Shown: positions 11,470 to 20,630, counted from the first letter of the stretch. The stretch: 64,000 bases of DNA from Gammaproteobacteria bacterium (GCA_018826295.1 JAHJZX010000040.1:1-64000), one strand, 5' to 3'. Made by a program: numbers and translations. The notes: generated by a model from the sequence alone, not told the origin.

Positions 11470-11571
11470 TTTTCATGCCAGTATAGCGTCAGCCAGTCGT
11501 ACAGTGTTACCACTGGCATTGTTAGCCATTCATCGATATAACATAGGTTTGCGTACTGCCAGAGGTAACCG

Positions 11572-12627
11572 ATGCAGCAAAAACTAAAACAACATTTGTG
11601 GCTATGGCTAGTCTGGCTGGCTGGCTTTTATGCTGTTTGGCTATATCTGGTTATCGGTTTAGGTTACTGGCCAGAGGCCAAAGCTCACTGGCCCATTGCT
11701 GTGGCTATGGCGATAGGCAGCTATGCCGCAGGGTCGACGCCGATGGGCGGTGGCACTGTTGGCTTTCCGGTATTGGTGCTGCTATTTGAACAACCCGCCA
11801 CGCTGGGACGTGATTTCAGCTTTGCCGTGCAAGCTATCGGCATGACCAGCGCCAGCATTTTTATACTGGCGCGGCGTCAGCCCATTGCCTGGGCCATGCT
11901 GAAAGGCGCCATGTTAGGTAGCTTAATCGGCACACCGCTGGGCATTTGGCTGATAGCCCCCTACATTCCTGGCTTGTGGATTAAACTGGTGTTTGCCGTG
12001 GTCTGGGCCAGTTTCGGTTTATTACACCTGTACCGTTTAAACGAAATTGCCGGCCACAGCGGCATGACCGAATTTAACGAGAAATGGGACTTTAAAGTCG
12101 GCTGCTGGCTGGGTTTAGGCGCTGGCGCAGCAGTGGCCGCAGTGACCGGCGTTGGTATCGATATGGTGCTGTATACCGCCCTGGTATTGCTGTGCCGTAC
12201 AGACTTAAAAATCGCTATTCCTACCTCAGTAATTATTATGGCGTTCACCTCGGTGCTGGGCGTTATCGTGAAAAACTTCAACACCGGTATGCAACCGGGC
12301 GTCTTCGAAAATTGGCTGGCCGCTGCACCGGTAGTCGCGCTGGGTGCGCCGCTGGGGGTATATATCGTTGCGCTAATTGGCCGTAAACCAACCTTGCTGG
12401 TAGTAGCCTTTTTATGTGTACTGCAGTTTTTCTGGACCCTGTATTCCGAGCGCGCCAGTTTGGGCCTCAGCGGCATGCTGCTGTCCGCCCTGGCAGTAGG
12501 TGTGTGCTTATTCGGCTTTGAGCATCTGCGGCGCTGGGGAGCAAAACTGGTGGGCTATCGCAGTGCAGCGGCAACACTTAAGGTGACAGATACGCCAAGT
12601 TTAATAGCACCAGCCGGCAAACAATAA
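11572..12627 (+). CDS. TauE/SafE-family anion permease
   Basis: A 351-residue inner-membrane protein with about nine hydrophobic segments, in the two-repeat arrangement of the TauE/SafE family (sulfite, sulfoacetate and other organic anions). The first repeat has GSYAAGSTPMGGGTVGFPVL and the second has GLGAGAAVAAVTGVGIDMVLYTALVLL, the paired glycine-rich turns of this family. AGAGGTAA lies 5 bp before the ATG. It is divergent from sapC and shares the region holding the NagR site. Substrate unknown; context would allow an acidic sugar derivative or acetate, but this is a guess. Confidence 0.8.
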   Translation: MQQKLKQHLWLWLVWLAGFYAVWLYLVIGLGYWPEAKAHWPIAVAMAIGSYAAGSTPMGGGTVGFPVLVLLFEQPATLGRDFSFAVQAIGMTSASIFILARRQPIAWAMLKGAMLGSLIGTPLGIWLIAPYIPGLWIKLVFAVVWASFGLLHLYRLNEIAGHSGMTEFNEKWDFKVGCWLGLGAGAAVAAVTGVGIDMVLYTALVLLCRTDLKIAIPTSVIIMAFTSVLGVIVKNFNTGMQPGVFENWLAAAPVVALGAPLGVYIVALIGRKPTLLVVAFLCVLQFFWTLYSERASLGLSGMLLSALAVGVCLFGFEHLRRWGAKLVGYRSAAATLKVTDTPSLIAPAGKQ

Positions 12628-12636
12628 GCCGGCTGG
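12610..12636. terminator. Hairpin between convergent tauE and the halogenase-like gene
   Basis: A 9-bp perfect stem (CCAGCCGGC at 12610-12618 with GCCGGCTGG at 12628-12636) includes the tauE stop codon in its loop. There is no clear U-tract. Confidence 0.45.
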
Positions 12637-12638
12637 CG

Positions 12639-14198
12639 TTACACTTTAGGCAAGCCGTAGCGATACACCTTATCAATTAACTCACGATGCGTCGGCAATT
12701 GCTGTTGTAACAACGCTGTGGTGCGATCAATGTCAGCAAATAATTGTTGGGCGCGCTGTTTATCCGGGTAACTACTGAGGTTGTGCCTGATGTCTGTATT
12801 AAACTTCATGCCGTACAAGACAAACAAATAGCTGTCGAGTACAAAGGGTTCAAAGGCATAGTCAAAATCGTACTTGCCGGGCGGGTGCAGCCGCCAATGC
12901 GCCAAACGCTGCTGTAATGACTCCGGAATTGAACTGTCTGCACAGTTATCTACCCAGTACGCCGTGTCACGGCGCTGACTGATACAATAATGCAATTTAA
13001 TAAAGTCGATGCTTTTATCCCAGCGTAGTTTGAAGGTGTCATTAAATTTTTGTTCGACAAAACCCAGCGCGGCGCGGCTACGCGGAAACTGCTCTGCCAG
13101 CATGTTGGCCGCAGCTTCAATCAGAAAAATCGCCGACGCTTCCAACGGCTCAATAAAAGCAGCCGACATACCAATGGCCACGCAATTGTGCTGCCAAAAC
13201 TTTTGCCGGTAACCGAGGTTCAGCTTTATTTTACGGGCCTCCAGCCCCTCTGCCTGATCACCTATATGTTGGCGCAATATCTGCTCAGCCCGTTCATCTG
13301 AGCTATGGGCACTGGAGTAAACATAACCGACACCGCGCCGGTTATGTAAGCCTATATCCCAGGTCCAGCCTGCTTCATGTGCTGTCGCTATGGTATGGGT
13401 GGCAATAGGCCAGTCTGCGGTAGGATAAGGCACCTGCATTGCAAGGGCAGTATCGTTAAAAATGACATCGTTAATGCTGTGCCAGCCGACGCCTAATGCC
13501 TCGCCTAACAACAGCGCTTTACTGCCAGTACAATCGACAAAAAAATCGCCGTTAATCTCACCTGCACTATCAGTTAGCACCCCGGCAATGGCACCACAGG
13601 AGTGTTGGCGCACTTGCTGCACATTGGCCGCGATAAAACGTACCGCCAGTTTCTCAGTACAGTGTTTTTTCATAAAGGCGGCAAACTTTACCGCATTAAA
13701 GTGGTAAGCATAATTTTGCAAGGCGCTGTAAGCAGCAGTGGTAATTTTTTTCGGTGCCAGCCCAAGCTGGCAAATGCGGCTTTGCGATGCCACCGCTAAA
13801 TCATAAGGTAATTCAGACACGCCCTGTAGCCAGTAAGGCGCCAGATTAAAATCATAGGAGGAATGAAACACCGCACTTAACGGATGAAAATAGCTGTGTG
13901 TCTCACCGGCAGCCGGCGTATGCTGCCAGTTTACAAACTCCGCGCCCTGCTTAAAGGTAGCATCGCATTCGCGCATAAACTCACCTTCATCCACACCCAC
14001 GCTTTGCAAGGTCGTGCGCATGGTTGGCCAGGTACCTTCACCGACGCCGATAATCGGAATATCCGGAGACTCAATTACGGTGATTTGCACACTGCCGGCA
14101 GCACCGACATTAAGTTTTTTCGCCAGTATCGCCGCCGTTAACCAGCCGGCGGTACCACCACCGACGATAACAATGTCGTCCAGAGTAGGCTTTAACAT
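12639..14198 (-). CDS. Tryptophan-halogenase-family flavoprotein, copy 2
   Basis: A 519-residue FAD-dependent protein of the tryptophan halogenase family. The N-terminal GxGxxG-type loop IVGGGTAGWLTAA (11-23) binds FAD, GVGEGTWPTM (51-60) is the second flavin segment, and DATFKQGAEFVNW carries the lysine (K83) that matches the catalytic Lys79 of PrnA. AAFIEPLEASAIF (347-357) keeps the conserved glutamate region, and GWTWDIGL (277-284) is close to the WxWxIP signature. Halogenation of a free substrate is not established for receptor-linked members. AGAGGAAT precedes the ATG. It is last in a block with sapC copy 2 and the paralogue at 14938. Confidence 0.82.
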   Translation of the reverse strand: MLKPTLDDIVIVGGGTAGWLTAAILAKKLNVGAAGSVQITVIESPDIPIIGVGEGTWPTMRTTLQSVGVDEGEFMRECDATFKQGAEFVNWQHTPAAGETHSYFHPLSAVFHSSYDFNLAPYWLQGVSELPYDLAVASQSRICQLGLAPKKITTAAYSALQNYAYHFNAVKFAAFMKKHCTEKLAVRFIAANVQQVRQHSCGAIAGVLTDSAGEINGDFFVDCTGSKALLLGEALGVGWHSINDVIFNDTALAMQVPYPTADWPIATHTIATAHEAGWTWDIGLHNRRGVGYVYSSAHSSDERAEQILRQHIGDQAEGLEARKIKLNLGYRQKFWQHNCVAIGMSAAFIEPLEASAIFLIEAAANMLAEQFPRSRAALGFVEQKFNDTFKLRWDKSIDFIKLHYCISQRRDTAYWVDNCADSSIPESLQQRLAHWRLHPPGKYDFDYAFEPFVLDSYLFVLYGMKFNTDIRHNLSSYPDKQRAQQLFADIDRTTALLQQQLPTHRELIDKVYRYGLPKV

Positions 14199-14213
14199 AA
14201 GCGTATTCCTCTA

Positions 14214-14909
14214 TTAGGCTAACCTGGCCACCAATAATGGCAGCTGGGCCATCGACATCAATACCGCGTGTATTGCCAGCAAATCATTGTTGGCACGCAA
14301 TGACAGCCATTGCTCTGCCGTCAGTTGCGCCAGCCGCTGCTCATCGATACCGTACATACCGGTCAGCTCGTATGGCTCCGCCCCTTTTGGTGTCAGAGTT
14401 AACGTTCTGGCCACCAACAGCTCCAGAGCAAGCAAACGATTAATAAATTGCTGCGTTAGTCCAATGCCATGCGCCTGGTTAATAGCAGAGCGAGCCCGTT
14501 GCTGCAAATAGTCAGTACCCTTATCAGCTGCAAACAACGCCTGTCCACTTTGCTGGTTAAACAGCTCACTGCCGGTATCAACCGCAATAATGTAATCATC
14601 AGATTGTGCCTCTGGCTTCAGCGCCAGCAGCGGATAATTGCGCACTGCAAGCGGTATGTAGGCAGCCTGCCAACCTGATTCCTGCCAGCATAGATTTTGC
14701 CCTGGTTGCAACCCTGTCAGAGCGCAGGCACGGAATTGACCGGTTGTACTGTCTTTGACAAACACTATTGGCAAGCTTACCGCCGCAGCGACAAATTCGG
14801 TCACGGCCAACGGTAGGATGTGCGCCGTCCGGGTGTGCGAAAACAATTTGTCTTCGCTCAGTTTGTAATGCTGATGTTGCTGGCTGTCCAGCGCAACTAT
14901 ATTAGTCAT
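14214..14909 (-). CDS. SapC-family protein, copy 2
   Basis: A 231-residue paralogue of the protein at 10526, with the same succession of blocks: AHILPLAVTEFVAAAVSLPIVFVKD, ALTGLQPGQNLCW, YIPLAVRNYPLLALK, and a C-terminal LTLTPKGAEPYELTGMYGIDE region. No signal peptide. It is encoded between two tryptophan-halogenase-like genes with gaps of 15 and 28 bp, so the three are almost certainly one transcript. Function unknown; the repeated pairing suggests that SapC works with the flavoenzyme or receptor. Confidence 0.8.
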   Translation of the reverse strand: MTNIVALDSQQHQHYKLSEDKLFSHTRTAHILPLAVTEFVAAAVSLPIVFVKDSTTGQFRACALTGLQPGQNLCWQESGWQAAYIPLAVRNYPLLALKPEAQSDDYIIAVDTGSELFNQQSGQALFAADKGTDYLQQRARSAINQAHGIGLTQQFINRLLALELLVARTLTLTPKGAEPYELTGMYGIDEQRLAQLTAEQWLSLRANNDLLAIHAVLMSMAQLPLLVARLA

Positions 14910-14937
14910 TATTATTATTTCCGCTTAACATCTGCCT

Positions 14938-16485
14938 TTAAAGTGCAGAAAAACCATACTGATAAATTTTTGCCAGCAGCTCCCGCTGAGGCGGCAGTTG
15001 CTGTTGTAATTGTGAGGTTAGCTGTTGCACCCGTTGAAAATACATCGCCGCTTTGTCATGTTGCCGATAGCGCTGCGGGTCAGCCAACTGCTGGTTAAAA
15101 CCCATGCCATACAACACATATTGGTAGCTTTCCATCGGAAACGGCTCATACACGTGGGCAAAATCATAGGCGCTAACCGGCTGCGTTTGCCAGCTTTGTA
15201 ATAAGTCCTGCAATGAGGCCGGAATTAATTGCTTGCCGCGGGCAGCTTGCCAAAACGGCTCAGTGCGGCCAGACAAGGCATAATGCAGCTTGATAAAATC
15301 AATGGTTTTTTGCCAGCGAAACAAAAATGAGCTGTTAAATTTACGCTCGGCCAGCGGCAGGTTTTGTTTTAACGCTGGCAACTGATCGGCCAGCATATTG
15401 GCTGCGGCCTCAATCAGAAAAATAGCCGAGGCTTCCAGCGGTTCGACAAAAGCGGCAGATAAACCCACCGCAGCACAGTTTTTATGCCAGAATTTCTCCC
15501 GGTAACCTACCTGCATTGCCAGTTTTCTGGCGCTAAGCGAGTCTGCTGCCGGGCCAATATAGCGCCGCAACGTTTGCTCCGCTTCCTCGTGCGATACATA
15601 GTTGCTGCTATAGACATAGCCAACACCACGCCGGTTGGTCAGGCCGATATCCCAAATCCAACCCGCGGCTTGCGCTGTAGAATGGGTGCAGGCATTGATG
15701 GGGGCGTCTTCGCTAGCATGCGGCACCTGAATAGTCACCGCATGATCTGCCAGTAAGGTGTCGGCCACTGAGCAAAAGCCAACGCCCATCGCCTTACCCA
15801 GCAATAAGCTTTGGAAACCGGTACAATCCACATAAAAATCGGCTTGCTGCGTGCCGGCGACGTCAGTAATGACAGCGGCAATACTGCCATCGCCAGCCAG
15901 AGTGACATCCAGCACATTAGCACTGATAAACTTCACACCTAATTTTTGCTGCGCATGCTGCTTTAACAGCTCGGCGAATTTTCCGGCATCAAGATGATAA
16001 GCGTAATTAAGCACGCCCTCGTAGGCTTTGTTAGTAATTTTTTTCGGCGCTAACCCAAGCTCGGCAATAACACCCTGGGCGCTTACTGCACTGGCATAAG
16101 GCCGATCATTACCGGCATCGCCCTGTAGCCAATAAGGAGCCAGATTAAACTGTGTCGGATCACTGACCGAAGTAAATAAATGATGATAACTGCCAGGCTG
16201 TTCACTATGCTGCCAGTTTACAAATTTTGTACCTTGTTTAAAGGTCGCGTTGCAACTGCGCAAAAAGTCTTCTTCTTTTATGCCCAGTTTTTGCAGTGTG
16301 GCCCGCATTGTTGGCCAGGTACCCTCGCCCACACCTATGGTAGGAATATCCGGTGACTCTATCAGCGTTACGCTGATGGCCCCCGGGGCAGCACTGTTAA
16401 ATGACTGCGCCAGATTAGCCGCAGTAAGCCAGCCGGCAGTACCACCGCCAACCACCAGTACTGAACGTATTGACTCTGTTTGCAT
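14938..16485 (-). CDS. Tryptophan-halogenase-family flavoprotein, copy 1
   Basis: A 515-residue paralogue of the protein at 12639. It keeps the FAD loop VVGGGTAGWLTAA (11-23), GVGEGTWPTM (51-60), the lysine K83 in ATFKQGTKFVNW, the GWIWDIGLTNRRGVGYVY segment, and AAFVEPLEASAIF. All residues associated with the halogenase active-site lysine and glutamate are therefore present, which does not prove halogenation. It follows the TonB receptor gene after a terminator-like hairpin, so it is either read through or has its own weak promoter. AGGTTGC lies upstream of the ATG. Confidence 0.82.
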   Translation of the reverse strand: MQTESIRSVLVVGGGTAGWLTAANLAQSFNSAAPGAISVTLIESPDIPTIGVGEGTWPTMRATLQKLGIKEEDFLRSCNATFKQGTKFVNWQHSEQPGSYHHLFTSVSDPTQFNLAPYWLQGDAGNDRPYASAVSAQGVIAELGLAPKKITNKAYEGVLNYAYHLDAGKFAELLKQHAQQKLGVKFISANVLDVTLAGDGSIAAVITDVAGTQQADFYVDCTGFQSLLLGKAMGVGFCSVADTLLADHAVTIQVPHASEDAPINACTHSTAQAAGWIWDIGLTNRRGVGYVYSSNYVSHEEAEQTLRRYIGPAADSLSARKLAMQVGYREKFWHKNCAAVGLSAAFVEPLEASAIFLIEAAANMLADQLPALKQNLPLAERKFNSSFLFRWQKTIDFIKLHYALSGRTEPFWQAARGKQLIPASLQDLLQSWQTQPVSAYDFAHVYEPFPMESYQYVLYGMGFNQQLADPQRYRQHDKAAMYFQRVQQLTSQLQQQLPPQRELLAKIYQYGFSAL

Positions 16486-16533
16486 ACTGCAACCTATAAA
16501 AGCAGAACTGTTTTACGTTACTACAAAGCAGAA

Positions 16534-16561
16534 AAAAAGGAAGGCAAATGCCTTCCTTTTT
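16534..16561. terminator. Terminator after the TonB receptor gene
   Basis: A perfect 13-bp stem (16534-16546 with 16549-16561) reading AAAAAGGAAGGCA / TGCCTTCCTTTTT gives an intrinsic terminator on both strands. It separates the receptor from the halogenase/sapC genes and may partly attenuate read-through. Confidence 0.85.
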
Positions 16562-16569
16562 CGTCAAGA

Positions 16570-19122
16570 TCAGAAACGATAAGACGCTTTTAACGCATAA
16601 CGCCGACCATTTTCTGTAATAACCCGTACCGTTTGTGCACCAGTACTATGGCGCTGATAAGTGATTTCATTGGTCAGGTTAATACCTTCCAGTGATACAT
16701 CTAACTGGTCGGTAATTTTGAACACGAATGATGCATCAAGGAAGTCCTGCGCATCAAACGAGTCGCTACCGTTACCTAAAGCGGTACCTTCTGCAAAAAA
16801 CTCGCTGCGGTTGGTATAAGCTAAACGGGCTGAGAACATGTCATGCTCGTAATAACCGGTAACGTTGAACTGGTTACGAGATGACCCCGGCAGAATAATT
16901 TTTTCGCCATTGTCAGTCTCACCTGTTGCATCAACGTAGGTGTAGTTGAACAAGGCACCGAAACCATTGCCAAAGTTAGTTTGCCACTGGAATTCAACAC
17001 CTTCAATCTTACCGCCACGGCCCTGATCCGGCACAGATACTTCGTACTCGCCCGGAACCGGCACATCAACTAAGTCTTCAATGATTTTCTTCGTGCTGAT
17101 AAAAGACGCAATGTCTTTGTTAAACACGGCGAAAGACAACAGTGATGACTCGTTGTAATACCATTCCAGACCAATATCCATTTGCGTTGCACGGAACGGA
17201 TCTATCGCCGGGTTACCACGGGCAGCTTGTAAACGGCCACTTTCTGGCGGCGTGTCAGGCAACCCTTTGTAGCCCGGTGCCAGTTGGCTGTAGCCGGCAC
17301 GGGTCATTACCTTGGCTGCCGACATCCGTAAAATCAGGTCGTCTGACAGGTCAATGGCTAGGTTTAAACTGGGCAGGAAATCGCTGTAATCACCTTTGAA
17401 CGAATCAATACCAGTCAAATTACCATTGTAGGCACGGCCATCCGTTTCGGTTTTCACGTAGCGCACACCGACGTTACCGCGATAGTTGTCGCCAGAGAAA
17501 TTGCCTTGTACATAAGCGGCGTACACGTCCTCAGTCACAGAACTGAAACTGGCAAGCTGCCTGTTCCAGGCCGTTACTGAATCATTTAATGCATTCCAGT
17601 ACGCCTGACCATTAATCTTGACATAACTGGTTGGCGAACCAGCAGCCAGTACACCGTCAAAATCTTCTAATACGCCGTCGGCAAACTGATTAATATTGGT
17701 AATGCCATGGGCGCCCAATGTTGCACCGTAAGAGTTGTAAGTGAATTCATGCGAGCGAATTTTCACACCGGTTTCAATGCTTTGAATAGCACCCAATTCT
17801 ACATCCAGTTTTAAATCAGCCTGAGCATAGGTTTCTTCGTCTTCCAGTTCAGTGCGCGCCAGTGAACCACCCTGGAAATCCTGCCAGGATGCATCACTCA
17901 GGTTTACACCGTTTGGTACCAGCAACATTGAGTTTGCCAGGTCCATGTTAACGTCAACGGTAATACCGTTAGTACCGTCTATCGGCTGGCCCCATAAACC
18001 GTTAGCATTGCCACCGTTACCACCATCAGCTGAGGTTTTACCGATTACACCAGATAGAGTGTAATTGGCCGCTTCGTAGTCAAAGCGTAGATCCAATACA
18101 TCACTGGTCATTTCAGCGTTACGGGTATTGGTATCCTGTGCCAGCCAGGCCGCACGGTTAACAGTACCTGTCAGTGGTAAACCATTTGGTGCCACACGGC
18201 CGCTGGTATTGGTCATGCTGGCAGCATCAGCACCAATTACCAGAAAGTTCTGGTTAGTGTTAAATGCATCTAACTTAGTACGGAAGGCATGCGCCGTGAT
18301 CCGCAGTTGTTCGGTTGCCTGAAACTGAGCGGTGATATCGAAAGCGTCACGCTGACGATCCTGGTCAAAGCCAGCAATACCGGCAGCCGACCAACCTTCT
18401 TCCCAGTAGTTTTCCGCTTTACGACCGCGGCCAATTTGCTCCAGCGTTGAAATCATACCGAGTACACCAAAAGACTCGTTGTCATTTTTCCAGCTGAATA
18501 AGGCTGAAGCACCGACACCGGTGTCATCTGCCAATGAATTCTGATTAGCTTCGATTGAAGCAAATAAGGTGTTGCTGTCTAAATCGAGCGGCTTACGGGT
18601 ATGCAAAATAACAGTACCGCCAACACCACCCTCGTCCAGTGATGCTACTGGCGATTTATATACTTCCAGATCTGAGATCATTTCTGATGGCATCAGATCC
18701 ATATTGAAACTGCGCTTGTTGGCCCCCTGCGAAAACCAGGAAGTAGACGCGACAAACTGGCCATTCATCTGTACCTGAGTCAATGTCGGGTCAACACCAC
18801 GAATTGATACTTCAGCACCTTCACCAACAAAGCCACGGTTAATTGCTACACCGGCAATACGCTGCAACGATTCCGCGATATTTTTATCCGGAAACTTACC
18901 GATGTCTTCTGAAGTAATAGCGTCTACGGTAGCAACCGCATAACGTTTTACGTTTAATGAGGCTTCCTGCGAGGCTTTGATACCACGCACCTGAATAACT
19001 TCTACTTGTTGTTCTTTTGCAGCTTCATCAGCAGCAAGAGCTGGCATACTTAATGCGGCGCTTCCCACTAACAAACTTAGCTTAACTGCTAATGCACATT
19101 TATTTATTTTATTGTGCTGCAT
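16570..19122 (-). CDS. TonB-dependent receptor, candidate chitooligosaccharide transporter
   Basis: An 850-residue outer-membrane receptor with a signal peptide (1-30, ending MPALA). The TonB box region is EVIQVRG. The plug domain begins at about 55 (YAVATVDAITSEDIGKFPDKNIAESLQRIAGVAI), and the barrel ends in RYALKASYRF. The long plug with this IGKFPDKN motif is typical of carbohydrate-linked receptors in marine gammaproteobacteria and Caulobacter relatives. A perfect NagR-type operator sits 56 bp before the start codon, immediately downstream of a good promoter, so it should be derepressed on GlcNAc. It probably imports chitin oligomers; the substrate is inferred from context. Confidence 0.87.
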   Translation of the reverse strand: MQHNKINKCALAVKLSLLVGSAALSMPALAADEAAKEQQVEVIQVRGIKASQEASLNVKRYAVATVDAITSEDIGKFPDKNIAESLQRIAGVAINRGFVGEGAEVSIRGVDPTLTQVQMNGQFVASTSWFSQGANKRSFNMDLMPSEMISDLEVYKSPVASLDEGGVGGTVILHTRKPLDLDSNTLFASIEANQNSLADDTGVGASALFSWKNDNESFGVLGMISTLEQIGRGRKAENYWEEGWSAAGIAGFDQDRQRDAFDITAQFQATEQLRITAHAFRTKLDAFNTNQNFLVIGADAASMTNTSGRVAPNGLPLTGTVNRAAWLAQDTNTRNAEMTSDVLDLRFDYEAANYTLSGVIGKTSADGGNGGNANGLWGQPIDGTNGITVDVNMDLANSMLLVPNGVNLSDASWQDFQGGSLARTELEDEETYAQADLKLDVELGAIQSIETGVKIRSHEFTYNSYGATLGAHGITNINQFADGVLEDFDGVLAAGSPTSYVKINGQAYWNALNDSVTAWNRQLASFSSVTEDVYAAYVQGNFSGDNYRGNVGVRYVKTETDGRAYNGNLTGIDSFKGDYSDFLPSLNLAIDLSDDLILRMSAAKVMTRAGYSQLAPGYKGLPDTPPESGRLQAARGNPAIDPFRATQMDIGLEWYYNESSLLSFAVFNKDIASFISTKKIIEDLVDVPVPGEYEVSVPDQGRGGKIEGVEFQWQTNFGNGFGALFNYTYVDATGETDNGEKIILPGSSRNQFNVTGYYEHDMFSARLAYTNRSEFFAEGTALGNGSDSFDAQDFLDASFVFKITDQLDVSLEGINLTNEITYQRHSTGAQTVRVITENGRRYALKASYRF

Positions 19123-19177
19123 ATTACTCTCCCGTTCCTGTTCTGCGTATTTGCTGTTTTACTTCCCGGTCAAACCA

Positions 19178-19191
19178 TGACAACGCTGTCA
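19178..19191. promoter_or_regulatory. NagR operator upstream of the TonB receptor gene
   Basis: TGACAACGCTGTCA fits TGACA-RCGY-TGTCA, and one further base pair on each side (A/T) extends the dyad. It lies just downstream of the predicted -10 of the receptor promoter, a classic repression position. Confidence 0.82.
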
Positions 19192-19200
19192 TTGGAATTT

Positions 19201-19229
19201 AACATACACAAAAAATTTTGCCTTTGCAA
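19201..19229 (-). promoter_or_regulatory. Candidate promoter of the TonB receptor gene
   Basis: On the minus strand TTGCAA (19224-19229) and TATGTT (19201-19206) are 17 bp apart. The NagR palindrome begins 10 bp downstream of the -10. Confidence 0.55.
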
Positions 19230-19344
19230 ACCGTATTCGACGAATTTTTAAACGACATTGGCGCATCTAAACAATAACAGCCACAAGCTTACTGACTGTT
19301 GCAGGACAAATCATTATTTCCAACACAACAACAGTAAAATTATT

Positions 19345-19372
19345 TTTACATTTAAATACAGTACCTTATGTA
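19345..19372 (+). promoter_or_regulatory. Candidate nagR promoter
   Basis: TTTACA (19345-19350) and TATGTA (19367-19372) are 16 bp apart in the 407-bp gap between the receptor and nagR starts. The rest of the gap is AT-rich and, apart from the NagR sites, holds nothing I recognise. Confidence 0.35.
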
Positions 19373-19485
19373 AAGCGGTAACCTTTTCTTAGTCTGCTAG
19401 ACAAAAGTAGTAGCAAAAATAAGCAATAAATATTTGCCGTTTAGTCAAAAAAGAGGTATCCATTAGTTCAATTTGATCTAATAAA

Positions 19486-19500
19486 TGACTAGCGCTGTCA
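19486..19500. promoter_or_regulatory. Degenerate NagR operator in the nagR leader
   Basis: TGACTAGCGCTGTCA (15 bp) looks like the 14-bp NagR palindrome with one extra base between arms. It lies 30 bp before the chosen nagR start, where it could mediate weak autoregulation. The altered spacing makes strong binding doubtful. Confidence 0.4.
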
Positions 19501-19529
19501 TAAACTCTAATAAGAGCCAGGATCTGCAA

Positions 19530-20555
19530 ATGAAAGTAACCATTAATGACGTGGCAAGCCAGGCCGGCGTGTCGATTAAAACCGTATCCAGGGTGATGAA
19601 CAATGAGCCCTCAGTGCGTAAAGACACCTTTGATAAAGTGATGGCCGCGATAAACGAGCTGCAATATCAACCCAATGCTGCCGCGCGTAATCTGGCCAGC
19701 AGCCGCTCATTCAGCATTGGTTATATCTACGACAACCCCAACGCCTATTACGTAATTGATATGCAGCGCGGCATGCTGGATGCCTGCCGTAAGCATGGTT
19801 ATGAGCTGATTATTCACCCGACTAATGCAAAATCGCCGGGTATAGTACAAGAGGTGCTGGATCTGGTGCAGCATTCCCGGCTGGCGGGGCTGGTGTTAAC
19901 CCCGCCGTTTTCCGAAATGCCCAATATTGCCCAGGCACTGGAGAAAATCGGTTTGCCGTTTATCCGCATCATCTCGGGGTCAACGCCCTCACCCAAGCTA
20001 AGTAACTGTGTATTGGTAGACGACTTTACCGCCGCCTTTAAAATTACCAATCACTTGCTGGAACTAGGCCACACCGACATTGCCTTTTTATGTGGTGATG
20101 AAGAACACAGCTCCAGTGGTGAACGCCTGGCCGGTTATCAGGCAGCGTTGGCCAAGCGTGGTATTGCCGCTAACCCGAAGTTTATTGTTCCCGGCAGCTA
20201 CTCGTTTGAATCCGGTGTTAAAGGTGCAGAGCAATTAATGCAGCTGGCTAAAAAGCCCAGCGCTATTTTTGCCTGTAACGATGAAATTGCCGCCGGTGCC
20301 TTGTTTGCCGCCCGCTTAATGAATATTGCGATACCAAAACAACTGGCGATAGCCGGCTTTGAAAACAGCCCGTTCTCACGCCAGACCTGGCCGCCGCTAA
20401 CCACAGCGCATCAGCCTAACGTCACCATAGCGCAGCAAGCCGCCGAGCTGCTGTTTCGCCATACCAAGCCCAACGCCAGCAAAACCTTGTCAGACAAACA
20501 GCCGGTGTTTATTCCGGAGCTGGTGGTTCGCGAGTCTACCGCTGTCAGCGAGTAA
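19530..20555 (+). CDS. nagR: LacI-family repressor, probable NagR
   Basis: A 341-residue LacI/GalR regulator. The helix-turn-helix is MKVTINDVASQAGVSIKTVSRVMNNEPSVR (1-30), followed by a hinge with NAAARNLASSRS and a periplasmic-binding-protein-like sensor domain. The family start is the ATG at 19530, with AGGA 7 bp upstream, not the longer frame from 19485 that runs through the operator-like sequence. Shewanella and relatives use a LacI-type NagR that responds to GlcNAc-6-P, and its position beside the receptor and near the nag operon fits. The operators at 7667, 11456 and 19178 are its likely targets. Confidence 0.83.
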   Translation: MKVTINDVASQAGVSIKTVSRVMNNEPSVRKDTFDKVMAAINELQYQPNAAARNLASSRSFSIGYIYDNPNAYYVIDMQRGMLDACRKHGYELIIHPTNAKSPGIVQEVLDLVQHSRLAGLVLTPPFSEMPNIAQALEKIGLPFIRIISGSTPSPKLSNCVLVDDFTAAFKITNHLLELGHTDIAFLCGDEEHSSSGERLAGYQAALAKRGIAANPKFIVPGSYSFESGVKGAEQLMQLAKKPSAIFACNDEIAAGALFAARLMNIAIPKQLAIAGFENSPFSRQTWPPLTTAHQPNVTIAQQAAELLFRHTKPNASKTLSDKQPVFIPELVVRESTAVSE

Positions 20556-20556
20556 T

Positions 20557-20584
20557 AAAAAACCGCACCTGGGTGCGGTTTTTT
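20557..20584. terminator. Bidirectional terminator after nagR
   Basis: A 9-bp perfect stem (AACCGCACC at 20561-20569 with GGTGCGGTT at 20572-20580) is flanked by an A-run on the left and a T-run on the right. It serves nagR and possibly the convergent abgT gene. Confidence 0.88.
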
Positions 20585-20630
20585 AACTCTTATCTGTCTG
20601 GTTAAACAGCGGCTTAAATAACTATTTAAC

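Noticed and set aside
12639-16485. A halogenated natural-product cluster
   Set aside because: The halogenase-like genes are flanked by SapC and a sugar-type TonB receptor, with no synthetase, ligase or carrier genes nearby; a NagR-regulated uptake locus explains the setting better.
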